Shown here piece by piece: positions 56,791 through 63,989 of a stretch of DNA of 64,000 bases. The notes beneath the pieces were generated by a model. The model searched no databases. It was not told where the DNA came from and saw only the letters and a list, made by a program, of their open reading frames with translations. The stretch is taken from the NCBI GenBank assembly GCA_025462645.1, contig JAOAPB010000045.1:62001-126000 (forward strand). The letters are read 5' to 3'. This DNA is from Edaphobacter sp. (GTDB taxonomy: Bacteria > Acidobacteriota > Terriglobia > Terriglobales > Acidobacteriaceae). Position numbers and translations under genes: made by a program. Positions within the stretch are counted from its first letter, which is position 1, and each line of letters begins with the position of its first letter.

Positions 56791-56997
56791 CTATAGTTCA
56801 GGCAAAGTGAACGCTGGAATGGTGGTGTACTCCACAGGTGGCAAGCCCTGCTCACAAGCGTTGATGTAGTTGAGGGCTTTAGGGACGCCAGCCGCTAGGC
56901 GCTCTTTGGCAGCGTCCACCTGTTGCGGCGATAGAGAGGGCTTGCGGTCCTTGTAGACTCCAGCCTTCTTGGCGATGGCGCTCACGGTCGAGCGCAT
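56791..56997 (-). pseudogene. Serine-resolvase C-terminal remnant
   Basis: A 68-codon ORF. VSAIAKKAGVYKDRKPSLSP and AAKERLAAGVPKA match the linker and start of the helix-turn-helix of serine resolvases. It resembles residues about 130-165 of the intact resolvase at 61651-62217 (KGRVKVLDADKV, VKERIAAGVSKAK). The recognition helix is then lost and replaced by an unrelated tail (LNYINACEQGLPP). The catalytic domain is missing. It overlaps the terminase-like ORF in another frame. Confidence 0.6.
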
Positions 56998-57124
56998 CAG
57001 TCACGACCTTAGCGAAGGCCGACAACTTATAAGCGGGCATCGTGTATTTGATATAAGCGAGGAGCCCCTTACGCGCTTGTCGTAGCGCAAGGAGCTCCAA
57101 TGATGCTTCCTCAAAAGTAAGCAT
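56879..57124 (-). pseudogene. Terminase large-subunit N-terminal-like fragment
   Basis: An 81-codon ORF whose ATG overlaps the stop of the SGNH gene (TAATG). EASLELLALRQARKGLLAYI and KYTMPAYKLSAF resemble the first 40 residues of phage large terminases. From about residue 48 the frame runs out of phase over the resolvase remnant (57,000 and below), so the rest is likely noncoding noise. No ATPase motif is present. It looks like a recombination junction rather than a working gene. Confidence 0.5.
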
Positions 57125-60042
57125 TATGGCGTGTACCCGATGTTATAGACGAGTGCTTGCGGAGTTGCCGCAATAGCTGCGCACACGTCTATTTTGATTG
57201 TGCCGGGACTAGTTACATAAGCCTTGTAAAAGATCGCCGGGCCTGGGTCGCCGCCCCCCGATGTAATTGTTATCTTGCCGAGAGTCGAGCCCGCGCCCGC
57301 CACTGTGACAGTACCGCTCGAGCAAGCCCCTGCAGCGAGCGGGCTACCTCCTATGGCTCCTGATACCACTGTTACCGCGCCGTTGGTCGGGCAGTTAGTC
57401 CCGTCGACCAAACATATAGCCTTATTCGCTAAAGTGACATCGGCGGGCATTCTCACGTATCCCATCGTGTCTAGCCTGAAGCCGAAAGCGCAAGTAAATG
57501 AGCAGAAGTTTACCGCCGCGTGAGTTAGTTGTAACTCATCACTTTGACCCGATAGACCATTGCCTAAATTCTTGTTGATAAATCGATATTCAGATGTACC
57601 CGAGCCACGCTGATTGCCGTCGTCAATCCATATGGCAGCCTGTAACGCTAATATCGATGAAGGTTGATTCAGGGCTAGAGTTGCATCGAGGTATGAACGA
57701 ATAGTCGTCTTTGAAAAAAACTTATTCTCAAATGTGGGATAGAAGCCAAAGAGGTTACTCACGCTGCTACCCGCGAATCCAAAATTGATCGTATCTGCAC
57801 TCAGGCCAGTCTCAAACAGGGTGTCAATGAAACGGACAGGACAGGAGTAGCCAGAGAGCAGGGTGGGAATATACTGACCGGTCTTAGCGCGGCAGATGGA
57901 CCACCCCGTTACTCCTGGAGGGACATACTGGGTGATGCCCCCCATGGTGGAGAAGCCTGTACCCCAAAAGTTACGCGAATCAGACGACCATGCAATGCCG
58001 TTCCGTATGTGAATCGTGTCGCTGCCTGAGTTAAGACCATTCGGATTCCACCAACGATAAGGGGGCTGTAGAGTCGTCGGATAGCCTGACGCGGGGCTAT
58101 TCGCGATGTCTTGGGGCGAGCCGTTCGCGAGCGCTTGCCCGTTGAAATTCATTGCAGCAATCTGCGACTTCCAATATGCGAACATCACAGCCTGACCGAA
58201 GTTATTCGGGTGAACGTCGCCCGCGTAGCAATTCGCGAGCATTGTCGTCGAGTTACCATTGCCGCAATTGACCGAAGCTGCGAAGGTGAACGTCTTCGCC
58301 GTATCTGCCGAATTGAAAGTGTAGATGCCGCCCGCGACCGCGTACTGACCGACAGCGGGAGCCGACGCAACTTTGACTAAGGCCGGTCCCGAGGGGTAGT
58401 AACTCACGCCCATATCAGAGAGCCATCCCGGTACGGTGAAGGTCGCAGCGCTGAGGGTTTGGTCGACGGTGATGCTCTGCACGGAATCGAGCAGGGCGTT
58501 TTGTGTGTCCATAAAAAACACATTCAAACCGTCGCTCGCGAGGTTGGTTACATCAGTCTTCTCGTATCCGGTGAAGGTGGCCACAAAGGGAGCTCCCGGC
58601 GAGCTCGGCGGCTGCAGCGGTAGGCCGGTCATAAACATGTAAGGGTTATTGCTCGCCGGGGCGGGGGCGGCCGCCACTAATACAGGTTCCATGAGCGCGT
58701 TAGTGCCTGTAGCTGCTGAGGCGAAAGCTATCGTGTGATTGCCTACAGCCTTACCGGTGAAGCGAGCGCACGCGACCGCCTGACTCTGACCGGTCCCGAT
58801 GAAGCCCCCGCCGTCGCCGTGCCCCTGCCAAGTAGTGTTACCGGTGAAAGGGTCTGCTGCAGGAGTACCGTCGACGGAGATAGTAAAGGTCGACGATTGC
58901 ATGAGGTCGTTTATCACGTAGCAGGCGTAGAGAGTACCGCTCGAGCCCGTCGGCACATTGACAGTACACGTAAGCGTGTTACCCGTCCCGTTCGTGCTGA
59001 CCGCGTTGCCTTCACCATAGGTATTGTCGACCGTCCACACTCCACTAGTCTGAGTACACGCCTGAGCCGATACCACTGAAGGAAGCGCGGGATAGAGCAA
59101 GTTGGCGAGGGCGATACGCTGAAAGATGAGATTCAAATTCGCGTTGCCTAGATACGCGAGCGTGTCGTTTGTACCGCCGCCCCAGTTGTAAAGGGGAGCA
59201 TTCAGCCCAGGCCGAACCGTCGAGAAAATAATATTGTTCTGCATGAAGGCGTAGGTCCCGCCGACCGCCGTATTGAGATAGGGGCCGCCGAGGTATTTCT
59301 GTAACCTCAAGGCGTAGCCGACTTGTCGCGAGTCTAGGCCGGGGCCTGGGGAGACGCAGCCATTAGAACAGGCCGTGATTGAGTCGCCAAAATGTACTTG
59401 CCCCTTCGCTCGCGAAAGAGTCGCGCTCACTTCGCGAGGGGTCGCCGCCATAAAGCGGCCCGTGCTATCGGCGGCCTGCAAGGTTCCGACTTTACCCTGA
59501 CTGAGTGAGCCTGAGATTTGGTCGAAGCTGTAATCTCCGGTCTGTGCTGTCACGGTCCCCGCTCGCCCGAACACCGAAGCGACCGCGCCGCCCCCGCCGG
59601 TGGCACTCTGAATGTAATTGACCCCATCAGAGAAGACGGTCGCTGACGTGCCGCTTGTGACAGTGACACCCGTACCGGTCGCGCCGATGACGACGATGCT
59701 CTGACCGCCCGTCGTGCTGTTCTCAATGTTGAACTCTTGGCCTTTATTGAGAGGAGCGATGATGCTGCGAGTCGCGCTGAGAGATACCCCGCTGGTGATG
59801 ACGAGCGTCTTATTAGCCCATTGCTGAGCACTCAGAGTGAAATTAGCATCAGCGGGCATCTGCACTGTCAGCCCGCCGAGGATGGCCGCGCTTCCGGGGA
59901 GGCCGATGCTTCCGATGAGGGGGATCTGCACGGGTACCTGGGCGAGCAATAGGTACGGGAAGAATGCCTTGATAGCAATGAGAGCAATGAGCTCGATAAG
60001 GCCGAGGCGGGAGAGAATGGGAGTGAGGCGGCGAGAGGTCAT
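57124..60042 (-). CDS. Tail-fibre-like SGNH/GDSL esterase
   Basis: A 972-residue protein. An N-terminal hydrophobic segment (about 13-34) precedes a phage tail-type region with VASVFGRAGTVTAQTGDYSFDQ (about 155-176). The SGNH hydrolase follows: block I HFGDSIT (Ser221), block III GGTND (289-293) and block V DVHPNNFGQ (Asp609, His611). A beta-rich insertion of about 250 residues sits between blocks III and V. The C-terminus is Gly/Thr-rich. It would de-esterify surface polysaccharide during phage contact. The membrane-like N-terminus is unusual for a virion fibre. Confidence 0.78.
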   Translation of the reverse strand: MTSRRLTPILSRLGLIELIALIAIKAFFPYLLLAQVPVQIPLIGSIGLPGSAAILGGLTVQMPADANFTLSAQQWANKTLVITSGVSLSATRSIIAPLNKGQEFNIENSTTGGQSIVVIGATGTGVTVTSGTSATVFSDGVNYIQSATGGGGAVASVFGRAGTVTAQTGDYSFDQISGSLSQGKVGTLQAADSTGRFMAATPREVSATLSRAKGQVHFGDSITACSNGCVSPGPGLDSRQVGYALRLQKYLGGPYLNTAVGGTYAFMQNNIIFSTVRPGLNAPLYNWGGGTNDTLAYLGNANLNLIFQRIALANLLYPALPSVVSAQACTQTSGVWTVDNTYGEGNAVSTNGTGNTLTCTVNVPTGSSGTLYACYVINDLMQSSTFTISVDGTPAADPFTGNTTWQGHGDGGGFIGTGQSQAVACARFTGKAVGNHTIAFASAATGTNALMEPVLVAAAPAPASNNPYMFMTGLPLQPPSSPGAPFVATFTGYEKTDVTNLASDGLNVFFMDTQNALLDSVQSITVDQTLSAATFTVPGWLSDMGVSYYPSGPALVKVASAPAVGQYAVAGGIYTFNSADTAKTFTFAASVNCGNGNSTTMLANCYAGDVHPNNFGQAVMFAYWKSQIAAMNFNGQALANGSPQDIANSPASGYPTTLQPPYRWWNPNGLNSGSDTIHIRNGIAWSSDSRNFWGTGFSTMGGITQYVPPGVTGWSICRAKTGQYIPTLLSGYSCPVRFIDTLFETGLSADTINFGFAGSSVSNLFGFYPTFENKFFSKTTIRSYLDATLALNQPSSILALQAAIWIDDGNQRGSGTSEYRFINKNLGNGLSGQSDELQLTHAAVNFCSFTCAFGFRLDTMGYVRMPADVTLANKAICLVDGTNCPTNGAVTVVSGAIGGSPLAAGACSSGTVTVAGAGSTLGKITITSGGGDPGPAIFYKAYVTSPGTIKIDVCAAIAATPQALVYNIGYTP

Positions 60043-60126
60043 ATGTCAATATTTAACATATGCTCCAACATAATACAACATAGTATCGTCTCCTTTAGTA
60101 TAAATTACCGCTGACGGATTCGTCAA
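60040..60126 (-). promoter_or_regulatory. Promoter/leader region of the SGNH gene
   Basis: On the minus strand TTGACG (60126-60121) and TATACT (60102-60097) are 18 bases apart. AAGGAG (60095-60090) is eight bases before an ATG at 60081. That ATG opens an 11-codon frame (MLYYVGAYVKY) whose stop is three bases before the SGNH ATG. The predicted transcript start would fall inside AAGGAG, so promoter and leader cannot both be right as drawn. CATATGT/ACATATG inverted arms (60040-60062) also overlap the start codon. Confidence 0.45.
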
Positions 60127-60443
60127 TACTAAAACTCTCAGAAAGTCTCAGTCCCGCTAAAGGTTATTGAGCTCCATCACCGCTGACGGTGAGGGCTTTT
60201 AGAGATATCCACAGATGGACATTGACAATTATGTACTTATAAGCAGTAATCGCCGCTAATCGCGCTGGTATTGGTCAATTTGAAAATAAATATTGAGCTA
60301 AGCCAACATCCGGCACGAAAGGGTAGTAATTTACCGCCCACCGCTGAGCACGTTCCAGGTAGCGAATTCACTGACAATTGCATTACGCGCAAATGGACCC
60401 TACGGGACCGGAGGAAAGTACAATCTTTGAGAGGGAAAACGTA
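60127..60443. other. Intergenic region of the phage-like element
   Basis: No gene is supported here. CCGCTGACGG occurs at about 60108 and again at 60179, the second as a 6-bp inverted repeat (TCACCG/CGGTGA) followed by GGGCTTTT. ATATCCACA (60205-60213), one mismatch from a DnaA box, occurs again at 62429-62437. The region is AT-richer than the flanks and is probably regulatory. Confidence 0.4.
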
Positions 60444-60743
60444 ATGGCTGGAGTTTTGATCCTGTTCGTTTTGATTGGTTTACCTGCGATGGTCCTTATC
60501 GTGTCACGCACGAAAGCTCAAAGATTCGGACCTGTAAATCCTGCGATGAAATGTCCTCATTGCGAAAAAATGGGAGCAATCAGAACAAAGCGGGTCAGAC
60601 GATCAAAGGGTATCAGCGGGGGTAAGGCTGCTGCCGCCCTGTTGACCGTCGGGGCTTCTATGCTGGTCACCGGGGGATTATCGAGACGAGAGCGAGAAAC
60701 TCAGGTCTATTGCGGGAATTGCCGTAACGTCTGGCATTTCTGA
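60444..60743 (+). CDS. Small membrane-anchored zinc-ribbon protein
   Basis: A 99-residue protein. ATG 60444 has GAGAGGG upstream. An N-terminal membrane helix (AGVLILFVLIGLPAMVLIV) is followed by MKCPHC (CxxC) and a second CxxC in VYCGNCRNVW, so a split zinc ribbon is likely. A hydrophobic patch (KAAAALLTVGASMLVTGGL) lies between. It is on the opposite strand to neighbouring phage genes and may be a cargo gene. Confidence 0.65.
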   Translation: MAGVLILFVLIGLPAMVLIVSRTKAQRFGPVNPAMKCPHCEKMGAIRTKRVRRSKGISGGKAAAALLTVGASMLVTGGLSRRERETQVYCGNCRNVWHF

Positions 60744-60834
60744 TATTTTTTGCCGCGCCGTTGACAGAATGAGTATTTCATTGTGGCTTCTTCCATAGGT
60801 CAGCGTGAGCATACCAGCGGGCGGCGGTTACAAG

Positions 60835-61050
60835 TTAGAGGCCCGGCTCTCGGGTCTCCATAGGTTGCACATCCGGGTATCGGCGACCACAGTCGAGTTC
60901 GCGGCACAGAATGAACTCCTGCCTGGGCGTAAGGGGTTCTTCTGACCAGAACTGCTGGTGCCGCGCTGCGCGACGCTGGGCGTCCTGTTCGTAGTCGTCT
61001 CGGCTATGCTGTGAGAGCGCGGGTTCGGCGACACCTTGGCGGGTGTGCAT
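60835..61050 (-). CDS. Small hypothetical phage protein
   Basis: A 71-residue polar protein. The ATG at 61050 has a strong AGGAGG at the right distance. RDDYEQDAQRRAARHQQFWSEE and PRQEFILCRELDCGRRYPDVQ are visible. Two cysteines (LCRELDCG) might bind metal. No family is recognised. A plus-strand ORF across this region has no support. Confidence 0.6.
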   Translation of the reverse strand: MHTRQGVAEPALSQHSRDDYEQDAQRRAARHQQFWSEEPLTPRQEFILCRELDCGRRYPDVQPMETREPGL

Positions 61051-61168
61051 GATGGCCTCCTGATAAGGCTGTTGTGCGGGCTGGGCTCGCGTTTAGGTTT
61101 ACCGCCGTCTAACCCGTTGGCGCGGGGGACGGCGGCCAAGTTTCGATTGTTTTGTCGTTGGCTGATGC

Positions 61169-61525
61169 CTACCCTACATGCTCAAATTGACGCCCTCGCC
61201 CCTCAGTCTCGGCGCTGTAGCTGGTGGCGGCCATCCTCACGGCATCAGCCAACTGGAAGCCGTTGCGGTCGCACCAGTGGCCCATTCGACGCAGCAGATC
61301 GCTTAGAGTCTCAAGGTTTATGTCATCGTCTTCTCCGCGTTGACGTGCGAACGATACCAAGGTATCGTCGGCCTGCTGAGCGCGGAGATCGTTCAAGTTG
61401 TCGGGATCGGGCGGTAGGTTGGCTACGGTGGAATGGGCTACATCGGGATAAGGCACCTGAAGGCCGCTCTTCATGTTCGTGTTGTCGTGATTGGATGGCA
61501 GGGTGGCTACAGTGTCAGCGTGCAT
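61169..61525 (-). CDS. Small hypothetical phage protein
   Basis: A 118-residue acidic protein. GGAGAG precedes the ATG at 61525. The first half is low in order; the second half (LETLSDLLRRMGHWCDRNGFQLADAVRMA) looks like a helical domain. No family is recognised. It lies between the resolvase and the 71-residue gene on the same strand. Confidence 0.6.
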   Translation of the reverse strand: MHADTVATLPSNHDNTNMKSGLQVPYPDVAHSTVANLPPDPDNLNDLRAQQADDTLVSFARQRGEDDDINLETLSDLLRRMGHWCDRNGFQLADAVRMAATSYSAETEGRGRQFEHVG

Positions 61526-61650
61526 GGTGTTCTCTCCAGTTGCTTGGGTAGTGTGTGTAGTTATGCGAGGTGATTAGGTAAGCGGCGGCATGGGGAGCCC
61601 GTCGCTCGACTCTACCGGCTCAGCCGGTGGCCGCCACTCCCACGATTGTG

Positions 61651-62217
61651 CTATGAGGTATCGGAGAGATAGGCGTAGAGCGTTGGGCGGCTGATACCGA
61701 ACTCCCGCGCCACCTTCGCCTTACTCACACCGGCGGCAATACGCTCTTTGACTGCGACCACTTTGTCCGCGTCCAGTACCTTGACGCGCCCTTTGTAGGT
61801 GTTCTTTTGGCGAGCAATGGCGATACCTTCGCGTTGGCGTTCGCGGATAATGCTGCGCTCGAACTCCGCGAAGGCTCCCATCACAGAGAGCATCATCTTG
61901 GCCATGGGATTGGAGTCGCCGGGGGCGAAGGTCAGACCCTCTTTAACAAAGGTCACGGTCACACCCTTATCCGCCATACCGAACACCAGCGAGCGGAGGT
62001 CGTCCAGATTACGGGCCAGGCGGTCGAGCGAGTGAACCTTCACAGTGTCACCGCGCCGGACATACGCAAGCATTTCTTGCAGTGCGGGGCGGTCGGTATC
62101 CTTGCCGCTAACCTTGTCCTCGAAAGTGCGCTCTACGTCCACACCGTCGAGTTGACGCTCCGTGTTCTGAAGAGTGGAACTAACCCGGATGTAACCGACT
62201 ACTTGACCCGTGCCCAT
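61651..62217 (-). CDS. Serine resolvase/invertase
   Basis: A 188-residue small serine recombinase. The catalytic Ser13 is in GYIRVSS, with VHSLDRLARNLDDLR and FAEFERSIIRERQREGIA further on. The C-terminal helix-turn-helix is VKERIAAGVSKAKVAREFGI followed by SRPTLYAYL. GGAGAAAG precedes the ATG. A promoter-like TTGACA-18-TATTCT lies at 62285-62256. It may resolve dimers of the element or act on a nearby site. It shares its C-terminal region with the remnant at 56791-56997. Confidence 0.93.
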   Translation of the reverse strand: MGTGQVVGYIRVSSTLQNTERQLDGVDVERTFEDKVSGKDTDRPALQEMLAYVRRGDTVKVHSLDRLARNLDDLRSLVFGMADKGVTVTFVKEGLTFAPGDSNPMAKMMLSVMGAFAEFERSIIRERQREGIAIARQKNTYKGRVKVLDADKVVAVKERIAAGVSKAKVAREFGISRPTLYAYLSDTS

Positions 62218-62255
62218 GTGTCTTTCTCCGTTGCCCTAACGTGTAAGGCAAATAC

Positions 62256-62285
62256 AGAATATGGCATGACTTACACTTGTGTCAA
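62256..62285 (-). promoter_or_regulatory. Sigma-70-like promoter of the resolvase
   Basis: TTGACA (62285-62280) and TATTCT (62261-62256) on the minus strand are separated by 18 bases. The expected transcript start is about 30 bases before the resolvase ATG. Confidence 0.6.
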
Positions 62286-62286
62286 T

Positions 62287-62390
62287 AACATAATTCAACA
62301 TTGATTATATTTACACTTTCGGGCGATGTTTGACCTGTAAAGAACGGGTGTACCCTACATTTACATGGGGCTACATGGGGCTATATCGGA
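62287..62390. repeat. Short repeats upstream of the resolvase
   Basis: AACATAATTCAACAT (62287-62301) matches AACATAATACAACAT at 60067-60081, upstream of the SGNH gene. Further out, TTACATGGGG, CTACATGGGG and CTATATCGGA (62361-62390) form a 10-bp tandem array. The interval 62218-62547 has no gene. It may hold the recombinase's crossover or accessory sites, or operators. Confidence 0.5.
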
Positions 62391-62504
62391 CTATCGGCAA
62401 CTTACTAGTGCGCTGGCGACTGGCGGTGATATCCACAGTGGGATGTGATAGGGAGGATATACTTTGACTTGCGAGCGTACCGCATGCGCTCGACCACCAC
62501 AGCG

Positions 62505-62533
62505 CCCCCGGGAATGAGCTCCCCGGGGGTTTA
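62505..62533 (+). terminator. GC-rich hairpin downstream of the zinc-finger gene
   Basis: CCCCCGGGA (62505-62513) and TCCCCGGGGG (62520-62529) form a strong stem followed by TTTA on the plus strand. It follows the end of the minus-strand gene that stops at 62548, so its direction of use is uncertain. Confidence 0.45.
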
Positions 62534-62547
62534 CTGTTGCGCTCAGC

Positions 62548-62745
62548 CTACAGCTTACTTGTAGGTTGTCGGAATCTATACCTTGCGAGCGCTCGCAAGG
62601 TGCTGCCGAGCGTCCAGGGGGCGCTAGTAAGCCACCCCGAGCCTCGGCACGGCCAACAAATGAAGGTAATCGTCCCGGAGTCCCCCGTGCCATCACACCG
62701 GGAACATGGGCTGTACGAATGGCCACCGGGGGCGTGGCTAGCCAT
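62548..62745 (-). CDS. Small DnaJ-type zinc-finger protein
   Basis: A 65-residue protein with two CxxCxGxG units: CSRCDGTG (Cys14, Cys17) and CWPCRGSG (Cys30, Cys33). This is half of a DnaJ central zinc domain. The ATG overlaps the previous stop (TAATG), with GGAGG ahead of it. It is cotranscribed with the terminase small subunit and the 80-residue gene. Its role is unknown; a nucleic-acid or protein-binding factor is likely. Its 3' end holds a 22-bp perfect palindrome. Confidence 0.7.
   Translation of the reverse strand: MASHAPGGHSYSPCSRCDGTGDSGTITFICWPCRGSGWLTSAPWTLGSTLRALARYRFRQPTSKL
62580..62601. repeat. Perfect 22-bp palindrome
   Basis: The sequence built on ACCTTGCGAGC/GCTCGCAAGGT is a perfect inverted repeat without spacer. 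A half-site-like ACTTGCGAGCG lies at 62467-62477. It falls in the 3' part of the zinc-finger gene, where it encodes LRALARY. Confidence 0.75.
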
Positions 62746-62987
62746 TAGCGGCCTCCAGGGAGCGCTAAGCCATCCAGAGCGCCTGAGGGTGGCTGAGGGT
62801 CCACCGGTGGCGTGGCGGGGCTCAGAACCCTATCCCACTGTTGGTCTGTAAGCACAGTGCCATCGGGCAAGCCTAGCCCTTGGATGACTATCCGCTGGAG
62901 TTGGTCCTCCGGGGTTTGGCGGGCCTCCTGCGCCCCCAGGGCGGCGGCGGCTTCGAGTAGTTGTGTTCTGTAATCCTTATCGCTCAT
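62745..62987 (-). CDS. Small hypothetical protein after terminase small subunit
   Basis: An 80-residue protein. ATG 62987 has GGAGG and overlaps the terminase small-subunit 3' end by 11 bases. The frame extends upstream to 63125, but without a ribosome site. YRTQLLEAAAALGAQEARQTPEDQL suggests helices; the C-terminus is Pro-rich. No family is recognised. Confidence 0.6.
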   Translation of the reverse strand: MSDKDYRTQLLEAAAALGAQEARQTPEDQLQRIVIQGLGLPDGTVLTDQQWDRVLSPATPPVDPQPPSGALDGLALPGGR

Positions 62988-63792
62988 TCGTGGCCTCCAG
63001 TGCCGGTGCAGGTTGGGGTTGAGGTAAAGCCATTCCCTTGTCGCGGAGGATGGCCTCCAGTTCTTCGTTCGACAGGCTTGTGAGGGCCACGGCTGCCACG
63101 GTCTGCATCTGTAGGGGAGCTCCACCCGGCCCGGAGAGTTCGGTCCGGTCGCGGAAGAGGCCCACTACTTTGCCTAGCGCCAATATCGCCCCGTCCTGAT
63201 CGCGAGTCTTTATCTCTACGCCCTCCTTGGTGTTCTTCATGCTCGCCAGGAGCCTCGCGGCGGCGCGGGATAGCTTGGCGCTGGGCGTCACGGTGACGTG
63301 CTGGATGCCCCTACCATGGCACTCAGAGCACGACTCTACGGGCGGCCGCCGAGGGTCGAAGCCTAGCCCACCTTCGAGTTCCGGAGTGGGCTCGTCGGCG
63401 GCCAGGGCTTTGTTGAGCGCCCGCTTATACTCGCCGCGAGTCCACTGTCGCAAATTATCTAGACCGTAGCAATGGCGGCAGCAATCAATCGTCACGCTCA
63501 TCAGGTCGCGAGGGTCGGCCGTGGCCACGTCGTATAGCTCTTTGATGACCATGGCACCGTCAACTTGCTCCATCGCCGCGAGTTGCTCCTGTCGACGTTC
63601 GACAGCAGCACGTACATTAGGGAACGTGAGGAGCTCCGATGCAATCTCTTTAGCCGATGCCACGGCGTATCCCGCTCTAATCGCGGCCTGAGCGCCGCAG
63701 TAATCTTTCACATACTCCATGGCGAAGCGGGCCTGCTTATCGGTTCGCAATCCGTCCGCTCTATCTTGCGCTGTTAAAGTTACGCTTGCCAT
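62977..63792 (-). CDS. Phage terminase small subunit
   Basis: A 271-residue protein. ATG 63792 has GGAGG; the longer frame from 63885 does not. The Terminase_2 helix-turn-helix lies in TDKQARFAMEYVKDYCGAQA followed by AIRAGYAVASAKEIASELL. A zinc-binding middle region has CCRHCYG and CSECHGRG. It recognises the packaging site and recruits the large subunit, which is not intact in the window. It is the first gene of a three-gene overlapping operon. Confidence 0.85.
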   Translation of the reverse strand: MASVTLTAQDRADGLRTDKQARFAMEYVKDYCGAQAAIRAGYAVASAKEIASELLTFPNVRAAVERRQEQLAAMEQVDGAMVIKELYDVATADPRDLMSVTIDCCRHCYGLDNLRQWTRGEYKRALNKALAADEPTPELEGGLGFDPRRPPVESCSECHGRGIQHVTVTPSAKLSRAAARLLASMKNTKEGVEIKTRDQDGAILALGKVVGLFRDRTELSGPGGAPLQMQTVAAVALTSLSNEELEAILRDKGMALPQPQPAPALEATNER

Positions 63793-63894
63793 GTTGCCAC
63801 CTCCCTGAATTTGTCCACGTTGCTCATTCCATTCCCCTAAGTTGTTGATTCTAAAGCATAAATTAACGAAGTCCTTTGTTATCAATCATTTAAC

Positions 63895-63989
63895 TTTTGT
63901 AACCGTGTGTAACCGCCCATATATAAGTAGTAGGATTTTTATGATTTTCTCTATACCTTTTATAAGGGCGGTTACACGCGGTTACAAAA
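63895..63989. repeat. 24-bp inverted repeat with internal GTAACCG iterations
   Basis: The arm 63895-63918 (TTTTGTAACCG then TGTGTAACCGCCC) is inverted at 63966-63989 with one difference. Each arm holds two GTAACCG elements 10 bases apart, so four sites point inward. The 47-base AT-rich spacer (63919-63965) contains runs such as TATATAAG. It lies about 105 bases before the terminase small subunit. It could be a replication origin, a packaging site or an operator. Confidence 0.8.

Noticed and set aside
61036-61551. A 171-codon plus-strand ORF in the phage-like element
   Set aside because: It is antisense to two small genes with strong ribosome sites and is rich in Arg, Trp and Cys as in shadow frames.
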